Below the pieces are notes generated by a model. It had not been told where the DNA came from and made no database searches. It saw only the letters and a list, made by a program, of their open reading frames with translations. A stretch of 64,000 nucleotides of DNA from assembly GCF_009734445.1 (NCBI RefSeq), contig NZ_CP046457.1, positions 1,730,001 to 1,794,000 on the forward strand. The letters are read 5' to 3'. Position numbers and translations under genes: made by a program. Below, in pieces: positions 46,131 to 55,566 of the stretch; positions within the stretch are counted from its first letter, which is position 1, and each line of letters opens with the position of its first letter. This DNA is from Candidatus Syntrophocurvum alkaliphilum (GTDB lineage: Bacteria; Bacillota; Syntrophomonadia; Syntrophomonadales; Syntrophomonadaceae).

Positions 46131-47068
46131 TTAAAGTTCTTCAATTTTCTTTGTAAGAAGAATCTCTTCTCTTTTACGCACCATTTCCTCATAATTGAGA
46201 CTATATTTTTTCTTTTTATAGTATTTTTCAAATGTTGCAACATATTTAGTTGATTTAAAATAATTTTCCATTCTACTCGAAACATAATGAACTTGCTCCC
46301 CGGGGTCATAAACTGCAGGTGCGTTTTTATCAAGATCTATAATTGTTTCTGTGATTACACCCCAGGAGATGTCAACAAGTGAGTAGTTTTTGAGGTCTCT
46401 CATTACTGCTCTAAGTATAGCTTCCTGAACCGGGTCAAAAAATTTAAATTTTTTTGAATACATGATAGCGCCATGCATATGGTCGAGAATATCAAGAAAT
46501 CCGTCCTTAAAAACTTCATTTGATATATTTTGAAGTAACTGAAAACAATATTTAAGAATACCAAGTCCAGGACTGCTCTGCCCCGGTAACTGAGGTTTGT
46601 TTTTGTCAAAATTTGCAAGGGGATTTTTGGCTGATAACCACTCTATAAGAATCATATTGTAAGGTTCTATTTTTACCCCTTCTTCAAAAAAACGTTCATT
46701 AGGAATAAAGGTGTGCTCACTAACCCTGAGGTCAAGGAGCTGATTATCAGAGATTTATCTTTCCAGTAGAGGTTCAAGTAATATATATAGTTTTCATCTC
46801 TGTCAATATCAATAAGAATATCAGAGAACCCCATGGATTCTAGATGCTTTATCATACCTATTGATTCAATCATATTGTACATGTCTTTTTCTGAAAATCT
46901 ACCAAGGAATAGATTTTTTGAACCATCTAGGCTATAAATGTCCTCCATTGTGATACTAAGATCGACATCTTCGAAATCAAAATCAAAATCGAATGTATCA
47001 GCAACACTAGTGTCAGCCTTTTTAAAATTTTTTAATTTATTTAATTTAAAAACCTTTCTTTCAGTCAA
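46131..47068 (-). pseudogene. Unknown protein of about 312 aa, frameshifted
   Basis: Two frames (47068-46673, then continuing to 46131) join near 46750. In the first the reading departs after WKDKSLI; in the other, DNQLLDLRVSEHTFIPNERFFEEG leads smoothly into MILIEWLSAKNP. The total 938 nt lacks one base for an intact frame. The N-terminus has an acidic Asp/Phe run (FDFDFDFEDVD); the rest is mixed helical with no catalytic motif I recognise. The IS21 relic lies 40 bp beyond its end. Confidence 0.6.
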
Positions 47069-47233
47069 TCAAATACTCCTTTCAAATCATCTGCTACGCC
47101 TTAGCTATGTTTAATATTTTTATCTGTTATAATGAATATTTTAACACTTCTACATAAGTTTTAGGTTAGCATTTATCATTATTTACTATCATCTAAAACT
47201 ATGTCTCCTGCTTATATTTTACCATCTACACGT

Positions 47234-47290
47234 ACTATACAGTCAGCTTTAGTTATAAGCCTTTTTTTAATTGTTTCTTCTTTCAGCTGG
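47234..47290 (-). pseudogene. Short relic of a ygjP gene
   Basis: About 52 bp here match the ygjP copies (near 20009-20070 and 55381-55440) at most positions, including CAGCTTTAGT and AATTGTTTCTTCTTTCA. Nothing else of the gene remains. The rest of the 304-bp gap (47069-47372) shows no gene. Confidence 0.7.
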
Positions 47291-47372
47291 TCTCTTGATA
47301 AAAATACAGATATAATTAAACTTTTTTGTAGCAGATAATAGATAATGTGAATGCATGAGTTACATATTCTAT

Positions 47373-47744
47373 TTAATTTCTTCTTCCCTCTGCATTAAAT
47401 TTTCTTCTTAGTGCCAGCTCAGTTGGTATTATGGGCAATATCAAGCCAGCTAACTGAAATATTGTTAGTACTAACACAATAATCCCAAGAGTGTCTAAAT
47501 TACTGCCACTGAAATAAATCATCGTTACAATAGATATCGCCAATAGAACAAAGCCAAGTTGAGTCCATAGCTTACCAATAAATTTATGTGCAAATTGCCA
47601 TGTTTCTTGGTTTTTCATAGACCAGTGTGTTCGATATCCATATCTCCAATTAATGTCCATAGGAGGATTCTTACTCCAAATTAAACCAAAAATTATCATC
47701 GTTGCTGGAATCAATAAAGTAACTATAATATAAAATACAAACAT
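47373..47744 (-). CDS. SdpI-family membrane protein
   Basis: 123 aa with about three helices. The motif YGYRTHWSMKNQETWQFAHK, between the first two helices, is typical of the SdpI/YhfL family, whose Bacillus member gives immunity to the SdpC toxin. No toxin gene adjoins. The ATG at 47744 follows AGGAGGT at good spacing; a longer reading to 47762 would run through that site. Confidence 0.85.
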   Translation of the reverse strand: MFVFYIIVTLLIPATMIIFGLIWSKNPPMDINWRYGYRTHWSMKNQETWQFAHKFIGKLWTQLGFVLLAISIVTMIYFSGSNLDTLGIIVLVLTIFQLAGLILPIIPTELALRRKFNAEGRRN

Positions 47745-47961
47745 TTTTCCACCTCCTATCAACTTATAATTGCGGTATAAATGGAATATGCCCTTTGAGC
47801 TCTATCTAGTCTTCCTAAAAATCATTAAGCTAGTTTGTTAATTGTGAATTTGGTTATATTTTATTTGCAGCTCCAACTAATATTATAAGCAAAGTATCAA
47901 ATGAGGAGGACTAGCTATCAAGGTGGATTGTGGTTAATTTTTACCTAGTATTATTTCTTCA

Positions 47962-48387
47962 CTACTCTGTATATATTTTCTCCCAGAAATAAACAATGGT
48001 TTTGTAGATAAAAAGAATAACAATGGTTCCGAAAAATGTAACTGCAAAACCACCTAATAAAACTTTAAATTCTACAACATTCCTAAAAAAGAACAGAAGC
48101 CCTACTGATAGAAGTCCTGTAAATATTGGAAAAAAAATAAAGTATAAATGTTCATTTTTTCTCATAGAAAAAGGATATGAAATAGGAATGCCTTTAGTTG
48201 CAAGGGTAAGAAACTGAAATACCGATGCAATAAACCAAACTAAGAAAATATCAAGTGTTTCCATAAGAGTTTGATTCAAAAAGAACCACCGATATAATAG
48301 TACGGCAAAAATACCAAACCAAAATACTGTGTATCCTATGCTGTTCGCTTTGTTGAGTTCAATATTAATTCTCTCGTCATTTTTCAT
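47962..48387 (-). CDS. Four-helix membrane protein, partner of an XRE regulator
   Basis: 141 aa with four membrane helices (about 15-33, 45-62, 77-100, 110-135) and short charged ends. It lies 1 bp after an XRE regulator gene and reads the same way. Such regulator plus DUF3796/DUF2178-like membrane protein pairs are common in Firmicutes; exact function unknown. Confidence 0.7.
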   Translation of the reverse strand: MKNDERINIELNKANSIGYTVFWFGIFAVLLYRWFFLNQTLMETLDIFLVWFIASVFQFLTLATKGIPISYPFSMRKNEHLYFIFFPIFTGLLSVGLLFFFRNVVEFKVLLGGFAVTFFGTIVILFIYKTIVYFWEKIYTE

Positions 48388-48388
48388 T

Positions 48389-48637
48389 TTAATCCTCCTC
48401 TAACCAAAATAGTTGCTCAAGAGGCTTGTCTAGAACTTGGATTAACTTAAGGACTAAGGCAATTGTAGGATTGTATTTCTCCTTCTCAATCAGTCCTATT
48501 GTCTGCCTTGTCACGCCTACCTTTTCAGCAAGTTCCTCTTGTGTTAGCTTTTTTTCAACACGACTCAACCTAACATTGTTTTTTATTATACTAATACCCT
48601 CCAATCTAATTATAAAAATGCAATATATATTTTGCAT
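48389..48637 (-). CDS. Small XRE-family regulator, start unresolved
   Basis: The helix-turn-helix (KKLTQEELAEKVGVTRQTIGLIEKEKYNP) and the ending LDKPLEQLFWLEED identify the compact 67-aa XRE type. Coordinates give the longest frame from ATG 48637. But a TATAAT (48614-48609) and the operator-like palindrome lie inside that extension, and GGAGGG (48602-48597) points to a start near 48589, where the codon is ATA. TTG 48604 overlaps the ribosome site. The real start is thus probably downstream of the listed one. Confidence 0.8.
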   Translation of the reverse strand: MQNIYCIFIIRLEGISIIKNNVRLSRVEKKLTQEELAEKVGVTRQTIGLIEKEKYNPTIALVLKLIQVLDKPLEQLFWLEED

Positions 48638-48638
48638 T
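48617..48638. promoter_or_regulatory. Palindrome AATGCAA-N8-TTGCATT, candidate XRE operator
   Basis: Perfect 7-bp arms at 48617-48623 and 48632-48638, directly ahead of the XRE gene's -10. Suggests autorepression. Confidence 0.5.
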
Positions 48639-48859
48639 GCGTCAAATAATTTTTTGTTTTTTAAAAAGAGTTTTTTAGATTAGCTATTGTTTAATGTAAG
48701 TAATTGTTAAAATATGCAATAGGGGGGAGTATTACTTCCTTATATAATGTGAAAGTAGAAAATGTTTACTTATATGTAAATCAAGCCTTTAGATATATAT
48801 TGTAATTAAAAAATCGTAATGGTAAATTTAATAATATTAATTTATTCTTAGGAGGAAAA

Positions 48860-49795
48860 ATGAGTAGAAAATATTCTGGTGATGATTACTGGAAAAATTA
48901 TATGGAAAATATATTCGGTATTGAACTGATAGATAAATGGGATCAATATGTTACACAAGATTGTATTTTATCAAATAATAGAAACATTAACCTTGAAATA
49001 TACGATTCTGGTGATAATACAAGACCAACTTTGGTATTTGCACATGGAATAGCTGGTTATGCAAGAGTTCTTTTACCATTTTTAATTCCTCTTAGAGAAA
49101 AAGGCTATAATATTATAGCCCCAGATCTTCAGGGGTATGGATATAATGGTGGCTTAAAAGGAGATTTTGATTGGGACGCACATGTTCAAAATCTTAAAGA
49201 TACCGTAGACTATGCAAAGAAAAGATTTACAGGAAAGATCATCTTGGGTGGAGCTAGTATGGGAGGCCCATTAGCCTATGCTACTGCTACACGCTATAAA
49301 AATGTAGATGCTTTGGCGTGTTGGTGTCTTTGGGACTTTAATGACAGAGAATTTATGTTAAATGAAACAAATACAAAGCAGTTTACATACTTGCTAATTC
49401 CTATTTTTAAAGTTCTTAGTAACATTTTAGGAAAGATGAGACTAAAAACATATACCTTAGTATCTTATGATACATTATCCGCTTCAAAAGAACTAAATGA
49501 ACTAATAAAAGATGATCCACAAGCTGGTACTCACATTACACTTAAAGGTGCCCTAAGTTTAGTTCTTAAGAGTAAACCTGATATACCTCATAATGAATTC
49601 ACTCTCCCTGTACTAGTTTTACAACCTGGAGACGATCGAATGACTCCAGTAAAGTACATAGAAAAAACATTTAATCAATTAGCATCTAAAAATAAAAAAT
49701 ATGTCAAGCTTAAAGGTTGTGAGCATTTTCCTATTGAAAAAGAATTTTATGTTAGATGGGCCGAAGAATTTGATAGGTTTATTAAAGAGTTGTAA
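48860..49795 (+). CDS. Alpha/beta hydrolase
   Basis: 311 aa. Oxyanion motif FAHGIAG (about residue 57), nucleophile elbow GGASMGG with the active Ser (about 135), acid in LQPGDDRMTP and His in GCEHFPIEKEF near the C-terminus give a full catalytic triad. Resembles lysophospholipase/esterase proteins of the serine aminopeptidase family; substrate unknown. AGGAGG ribosome site. Single gene; the 145-bp gap after it holds nothing clear. Confidence 0.88.
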   Translation: MSRKYSGDDYWKNYMENIFGIELIDKWDQYVTQDCILSNNRNINLEIYDSGDNTRPTLVFAHGIAGYARVLLPFLIPLREKGYNIIAPDLQGYGYNGGLKGDFDWDAHVQNLKDTVDYAKKRFTGKIILGGASMGGPLAYATATRYKNVDALACWCLWDFNDREFMLNETNTKQFTYLLIPIFKVLSNILGKMRLKTYTLVSYDTLSASKELNELIKDDPQAGTHITLKGALSLVLKSKPDIPHNEFTLPVLVLQPGDDRMTPVKYIEKTFNQLASKNKKYVKLKGCEHFPIEKEFYVRWAEEFDRFIKEL

Positions 49796-49940
49796 GTTTA
49801 AACTTAATCCTTAGCACTATTTTACAGCGCTCGCCTAGTTTAATTAGAATCTTCTTTTTCATATCTTTATTGGTACTACCCATGAAGATAAAAAACTCGA
49901 AAAATTGATTATTATTTATATCAACTTTGCATTTATGTTT

Positions 49941-51212
49941 TTAAAAATAGCCTTCTTCCATTCTAGCTATAGCTGACTCTAAAAGGGTATCTATACCTTG
50001 TAATAAGTCATCATAAGTTTGTTTTTGAAAAATATGTGGATCAAGACCAATTCCTTCCATAGGTGATCCCGAGGCAGATATGTCAACTCCACGGGTAGGG
50101 AAACGAAAATATATTCCTCCATCTGTTTTAAATAAAACAGGCCCGCCTCCGGAGTCTCCTTTGGTAGGTTCACCCATTGTAATAACCCTGCCGGAGTCAC
50201 TTAGATCAAAGGCAAAACTTTCAGCAGCCGAAAAGGTCTGTGGACCTACTAAAGCAATCACTTTGCCACTATAATTTATGCCGTGATATGGTTTTATACT
50301 GCGTCCTTGCCAGATGTCCGTCTCTTTCTGAATCAACCTTCTGACCATCTGATCTCCATTTAAAGAGTTACCGCCACCATTTTTTCTTAGGTCAAGAACT
50401 ATACCTTTTTTATCCAACATTTGTTCTAGTGCCTCGTCAAAGGCTTCCACAATACTATCAGTCATGGTATTAATAGCAATATAACCATAGTCCCCTAATT
50501 TTTTTATTTCAATAGGCGGAAACTGGTAGATACCTAACTCGTTTCTAGGGATATTTAAAGATAATTCCAGGTTAAGTTGATCTCCTTGAGGACTTGTTAA
50601 TAGATACTCTCTGGTTTTAGGTTCATATTCATATCGCCTAAACACCCACTGCAAGCTTTCCTGCTCTAGGGCTTGCGGGGTTGATCCACTAATCATTGAA
50701 AACCTTTCCTTCATCCATTCCCTAGCAGGCTTATTATCAATCTCTTCAATAACCCATCCTACTTCTACCTTTTTGTCAATCTGCTCTTGGTTTCCTAGGT
50801 ATGTAATAACCACTTTACCTTCTATTAGAGCAGTTAGTATAGGAACACCATATTCAGGAACTCCTGTGTACACATTGCTGTGCCCGTTTTTTAGTTCAGC
50901 AAATAGCTTTAGGAGAGCTATGTTAAATTGAGAAAAACTTTTTGCTGATTCTGCCTTGGTTACATAGGTTGAGCGTAAAAGGTCTATATCAATATTTTTC
51001 TTATCCTTATGGGCATACCATTTGTCAATAGCATTGATTATATAGTTAACTTCCTGGCCGTATTCCTCTGATTCAAGGTTTATTGAAATTTCATTTGGAA
51101 ATTCAGTAGCTCGATTAACACCTTCCATAGAGTACTTATTCGTATTTAGGCATCCGGTTATAATCAAAGCTGATATTGTTAAAGATATAACACCGATAAT
51201 AATTTTTCTCAT
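49941..51212 (-). CDS. S41-family peptidase lipoprotein
   Basis: 423 aa. Signal peptide with lipobox IITGC (Cys21), then an N-terminal helical part and an S41 (tail-specific protease-like) core: LDLRKNGGG and TFSAAESFAF, whose Ser is the usual nucleophile. Anchored outside the membrane and likely cleaves peptides or processes surface proteins. The ATG at 51212 follows GGGAGA and starts a proper signal peptide; readings extending to 51329 do not. Confidence 0.85.
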   Translation of the reverse strand: MRKIIIGVISLTISALIITGCLNTNKYSMEGVNRATEFPNEISINLESEEYGQEVNYIINAIDKWYAHKDKKNIDIDLLRSTYVTKAESAKSFSQFNIALLKLFAELKNGHSNVYTGVPEYGVPILTALIEGKVVITYLGNQEQIDKKVEVGWVIEEIDNKPAREWMKERFSMISGSTPQALEQESLQWVFRRYEYEPKTREYLLTSPQGDQLNLELSLNIPRNELGIYQFPPIEIKKLGDYGYIAINTMTDSIVEAFDEALEQMLDKKGIVLDLRKNGGGNSLNGDQMVRRLIQKETDIWQGRSIKPYHGINYSGKVIALVGPQTFSAAESFAFDLSDSGRVITMGEPTKGDSGGGPVLFKTDGGIYFRFPTRGVDISASGSPMEGIGLDPHIFQKQTYDDLLQGIDTLLESAIARMEEGYF

Positions 51213-51355
51213 GGTCAATCTCCCAGTATATTTATTACCCATAAATATACCATAAAGGCACTCTGTTAAAGCAAGGGGTTGTATAATAATGTTTTCCAGA
51301 ACCGCAAAATGGAAGTATAAGCTTTCCATTTGGAAATGTTATGGTTCAACTGACA

Positions 51356-51398
51356 GGTTCCATATGTATCACCTAAAATTAAATTGGTGGAGGCGGGG
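51356..51398. repeat. Left copy of a 43-bp direct repeat (ssrA 3' end + mntA start)
   Basis: Identical to 62686-62728 except for one base. It contains the last 14 bases before and including the CCA of tmRNA and the 5' leader and first codons of mntA, but no gene continues on either side. Typical of the duplicated end of an island at ssrA. Confidence 0.85.
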
Positions 51399-51432
51399 CT
51401 TATAGGGTTGAAGCCACAGTAGACCTATAATT

Positions 51433-52518
51433 TTAGTGAAAACGCTTGTCCTTTATATCTATGTTTAAATCCCACAATAAATTGCTTTTGAAAAAATATT
51501 TATTCAATTCATCTTTTCCTATTTGTTTATCTCTTAATTCTAAAACCTTTAATAGGTTTTGTAGCGATAAGTATTTTATTTTTGTTTCAGCAAAATCACG
51601 ATAAAAATTTTCCATGTTTATGTATTCACGAATTAATTTGTAGTCTTTTTCAGGTTCTTTTCCTACTATTATAAAATATATATCATTAGCATAATCACAT
51701 TGAAGTTTTAATGCTTGAAATTTTATTAAAACATCAGTCCATTTTCTTTTAAACTCTACTTCAAAAACAGCTATAATTTTTCCTTTGTGTTCTGTCCATA
51801 TTACATCAATTAAATCGACTTGTTCGCTCGACTTACATTCAATTAAATTATTTAAATCAAGATTATGCATATTTAAGATTCCAACAGTTTTAAGGTTAGT
51901 TCCATTAAAGCTTTTATTTTTATCATTTTTTGCGAATTTAGATCTATAAGCTAAACTTACTGCTAAAGCACCTAATAAAGCTTGATAACTTAAATGTGTA
52001 TTTTTCAATATTTCTTTGTTTGGAAAGTAATATTTGTGTTTAGTTAGATTCTGTAAATTTGCATTATCAAACTCTATATACACATTGTCAGTTTTCTGCG
52101 TCCCAAATTTAAGTAAATTATATTCTACAAACCAAGCCTTAATTTTATTATTATCTAATTTAAATCCATCATAATAACCCCTATCCAATATCTTCTCTCT
52201 TATTTCATTATATTTATCATACCAGTTATGATAAACCAGTATATTAGAACTATTTGGGTCATTTGTTGGTCTAGTAACAACTAATTTGCTTTTAGGGTCA
52301 ATTGTTTTATTAGTTTTTATTTCTGCTATATCGAAATAATTACATTTCCCGCAAGAACGATTAGTATCCCATGGTTTTAATATATTATAACGGTTGAGTA
52401 GTTTTCTAATTTCAATATGTTTACTGTCTTTTAATGCATTAATTATCTCAGACTTTTCAATATATTGTGTATTTCTAAAAGTATTTATAATAATTTCCGA
52501 GTTATATTTATCTTCCAA
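51433..52518 (-). CDS. Putative restriction endonuclease, partner of the divergent methyltransferase
   Basis: 361 aa, no family recognised with certainty. A CGKC pair (residues 56-59) may bind zinc. In the second half VDLIDVIW...IIAVFEVEFKRKWTD fits a PD-(D/E)xK nuclease: Asp, then Glu-x-Lys/Arg on the next strand. It diverges from a DNA methyltransferase gene 219 bp away, the usual arrangement of a type II system. The specificity is unknown. Confidence 0.6.
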   Translation of the reverse strand: MEDKYNSEIIINTFRNTQYIEKSEIINALKDSKHIEIRKLLNRYNILKPWDTNRSCGKCNYFDIAEIKTNKTIDPKSKLVVTRPTNDPNSSNILVYHNWYDKYNEIREKILDRGYYDGFKLDNNKIKAWFVEYNLLKFGTQKTDNVYIEFDNANLQNLTKHKYYFPNKEILKNTHLSYQALLGALAVSLAYRSKFAKNDKNKSFNGTNLKTVGILNMHNLDLNNLIECKSSEQVDLIDVIWTEHKGKIIAVFEVEFKRKWTDVLIKFQALKLQCDYANDIYFIIVGKEPEKDYKLIREYINMENFYRDFAETKIKYLSLQNLLKVLELRDKQIGKDELNKYFFKSNLLWDLNIDIKDKRFH

Positions 52519-52737
52519 CTATTTATCCCCCAAACTAGTTTTCCTTAGTTTTAGGAATAAATTCAAAAAGATACTATAAAAAATTAGCAAAATATCATAA
52601 AACTTGTAAAGTAAAAATTTATTATACTAAAGAAGTGTAAATACCATAAAATACCTTGTGCTATGTAGTTATTAATTAATATAGACACAAATAAACTTTA
52701 AAAAGGGTGCCCTAATACTTATAAAAGGAGCATAGGC

Positions 52738-53616
52738 TTGGACAATAAAATTTTTAAAGGGCACAAAGGTAAAAACCAATGGACAATCTACCCGTATGAT
52801 TGTATAAAAGCTATGAAGCAAATTCCTGATGAGTCTATAGACTGTATCATTACAAGTCCACCATATTTAAACAAAAGATCATATGGTCAAGTTGGTCGTG
52901 AACAAGGAAATAAAGCAATGTACAAATATGCTGCATCTGGAAAACCATTAGAATATGAAATTGGTTGTAATCAAAATATAGATGAATATTTCAATAGCAT
53001 AAATCAAGTTTTCAAATTATGCTATGTATTATTAAAACCTGATAAATTCTTCTTTTTCAACATTGGTAATTTAAGAAGAAACAAAGAAACAACTGATATT
53101 AGCCATATATTTGTTCAAATGGCCAAGGATATTGGTTTTAAGCATAGAGATACTATAATATGGGTAAAAAATAACCCGCGACCTGTGCCGCCTAACTCCG
53201 AAATATATTGGCTTGACAATGGTTGGGAATATTTGCTAATGTTTTCAAAGGGAACTGGTACTATAGATAGAGAAAAATATGACTTAACAGTTAAGAACAA
53301 CTGTAAAGTATGTAAAACTCAGCAAGAATTTGAAAAAACTAAGCCTAATTACTTCAAGACTAATATAGGTTATACTGAGGAAAGTATAAAGCATGAGCAC
53401 CCTGCAAAATTCCCGCTAAGTTTACCAAGATTTGTTCTGCAACTATGTACTAAAGAAAATGACACAATACTAGATCCTTTCGCTGGAGTAGGAACTACTT
53501 TAATCGCTGGTTTACAATTAAATAGAAATGTTATAGGTTGTGAACTTAATTACGACTATTGTGAAAAAGCGGTAGATGAAATAAAAAAGACAATATTTAT
53601 TATAAATAAACCATAA
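52738..53616 (+). CDS. DNA methyltransferase (TSPPY type, N4-cytosine or N6-adenine)
   Basis: 292 aa. Catalytic motif TSPPYLNKRSYG near residue 40 precedes the SAM-binding motif DPFAGVGTT near 250, so it is a beta-class enzyme; the SPPY form is common in N4-cytosine methylases. A small CxxC feature (CKVCK) lies in the recognition part. Starts with TTG after AAGGAG at 8 bases. It probably protects host DNA from the divergent nuclease. Confidence 0.88.
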   Translation: MDNKIFKGHKGKNQWTIYPYDCIKAMKQIPDESIDCIITSPPYLNKRSYGQVGREQGNKAMYKYAASGKPLEYEIGCNQNIDEYFNSINQVFKLCYVLLKPDKFFFFNIGNLRRNKETTDISHIFVQMAKDIGFKHRDTIIWVKNNPRPVPPNSEIYWLDNGWEYLLMFSKGTGTIDREKYDLTVKNNCKVCKTQQEFEKTKPNYFKTNIGYTEESIKHEHPAKFPLSLPRFVLQLCTKENDTILDPFAGVGTTLIAGLQLNRNVIGCELNYDYCEKAVDEIKKTIFIINKP

Positions 53617-53741
53617 GTAAATTTCACAAAATTAAAAGAGGACCAGACGCATCCAATCCCCTTAAGTGTATGCCGAAGCAATACACCGCTATTACTTGTA
53701 TATTATGATACTAAAACAAAAATAATTCGTAAAGTAAAAAT

Positions 53742-54712
53742 TTAAATATAATTATTTAAGCCATTTACTTTATTTCTAAAATCTGAACCCATTATCGAGG
53801 TATGAACAGATATAGGAATAGTATTTCTTAGTTGTTCTGATTCTATATAGATATTTCGCACAATTTTTTTTAATTCTGTTTTATTTATACCGAGCTTCTT
53901 TAAAAGAAAGATTACGATTATAAAATAATCTACAATATTTTCAAAATTAATATTGGATATACCAGTTTCACTTTGAAGATATTCTTTTAATCTTGACGGA
54001 GGATTAGTTTTCTTAAATCTGCAATCAAAAACTACTGAATTATGAGCTACAGCATTACGCAGTTCTTTGATTAGAAAAATAATATCTTCTATAATTCTTC
54101 CATTTTGGTTATGGGAACTAGTATGAATTCCTAAGTCCTTAGCAACGGCTATCCTAGTGTTTTGATTTAAACACTGCAAGAAAAATCCAAATTCCCCCAT
54201 ATTTATAACTTCAAAAATCGCCCAAAGCGGTATTGGTTTATTACTATGAAAGAAATGAGAAATTACAGCTCTTTGTTGTGAATAACTAAAACTTATTTTT
54301 TGGTTTATCTTATTTCTAAGTTCTAATCTATTTTTCATTTTTTCCCTGTATCTTGAATTACCTGTATTCTCCTGTTTATAATCATTTAAAAAATTTGTAA
54401 AAACATAATCGAAGTCAATTGGCCCCATACTAATTAAGGTATTTAATGTGTAATTTTTAATTGCCGTTTCGATAAACATAATTCTCGGATATAAAATAGT
54501 TTTTAAGTTAGTATCAAAATCATACACACTAACAATTTCATTAAAATCGTCATATAGAATTTGATTGTTAGAATTCCCAATAAAACGATACCTTTTTACC
54601 CATGATAATAGCCCATATTTAAAAGCTGTTTTTTGTTTTTGCTACCACTTATAGATATACCATGATTATTTCTAAGATGCCGCATTAATGCGTCGGTAGT
54701 TTTGCCTTTCAA
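53742..54712 (-). pseudogene. Abi_2-family abortive infection protein, frameshifted
   Basis: An AbiD/AbiF-type protein of about 323 aa with HEPN motif RNAVAH in the C-terminal half, which in active members is an RNase site. The intact C-terminal frame covers 54527-53742. The N-terminal part begins at TTG 54712 (after GGAGGAG) and reads KGKTTDALMRHL...LLNMGYYHG, then hits a stop at 54596-54598. One missing T there would give HGYKRYRF, the expected family sequence. So one base is missing, by mutation or assembly error. It lies inside the defence block. Confidence 0.85.
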
Positions 54713-54842
54713 CAAAATCTCCTCCAGTTATTATCTTTAAGCGAAATTTTCAACCTCATAACAACATTTCTACCTATTATCAGTATTTTCCTTCAATACA
54801 AACAAAAATCACTGAAAAATTGGAATTATATTCAAAAACAAA

Positions 54843-55556
54843 TCACAACCCCATCCTCACCCCATTATTCCTTAGCCACTTTCTTCTCTCTTTATAATCA
54901 GGAAGGATAGATTCTACTAGATTCCAGAATTCTTTGGAATGATTTAGGTGTACTAGGTGGGCCATTTCGTGGACTACTATGTAATCTATAACTGGGGATG
55001 GTGCCATTATTAGTTTCCAATTTAAATTAATATTACCTTTTGAACTACAACTGCCCCACCGTTTCTTTTGTTCTTTCACAGTTACTTTTGCGGGTTTTTT
55101 GCCTATTTTATATTGATAATACTCGACTCGTTCATTTATTTTTTCTTTGGCTTTTTCACGGTACCATTTTTCCATTGCATTCTTTAATGCTTCTTCATCT
55201 TTCGTGGGAGTAGATATTATAAATTTTCCTCTAAAAAGCTTTACTTCGGGCACTTGTAAACTATCATCTAGTTCTATTTGTAAAGAATAGTTTCTTCCCA
55301 TGTACATAAATGATTCACCATTTACAAACTCTTTTTTAAGGGGAATATGTTTTACATTTTTAAACTCATATAGCTTTTTTACTATCCAGTCCGCTTTAGT
55401 CATAACCTTCTTTTTAATTGTTTCTTCTTTCATTCCAACTGGAACTATAGCTGTTACTTTATCAGGTGCTTCAACAGTAATAGCCATAGTTTTGCGTTTT
55501 CTATATATAACATCAAAGTAAATAGTCTTTGTCCCATAGTTAATTGATAGCTGCAT
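54843..55556 (-). CDS. YgjP-like metallopeptidase, copy 2 (hsdR-linked)
   Basis: 237 aa, same family and almost same sequence as 19483-20184. Motif HEMAHLVHLNHSKEFW. The ATG at 55556 has AAGGAG 7 bases ahead and lies 10 bp after the hsdR stop, so it belongs to the hsd operon. The function in type I systems is not known to me. The last residues (NNGVRMGL) differ from copy 1 (EKIK). Confidence 0.88.
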   Translation of the reverse strand: MQLSINYGTKTIYFDVIYRKRKTMAITVEAPDKVTAIVPVGMKEETIKKKVMTKADWIVKKLYEFKNVKHIPLKKEFVNGESFMYMGRNYSLQIELDDSLQVPEVKLFRGKFIISTPTKDEEALKNAMEKWYREKAKEKINERVEYYQYKIGKKPAKVTVKEQKKRWGSCSSKGNINLNWKLIMAPSPVIDYIVVHEMAHLVHLNHSKEFWNLVESILPDYKERRKWLRNNGVRMGL

Positions 55557-55566
55557 ATAATTCTCC

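Noticed and set aside
46061-46333. Minus-strand 90-aa reading frame
   Set aside because: It is out of frame with the decayed 312-aa gene and runs into the IS21 relic; no ribosome site.
51356-51398. Truncated second tmRNA gene
   Set aside because: Only the last 14 bases of tmRNA are present, so it is a repeat end rather than a gene fragment with function.
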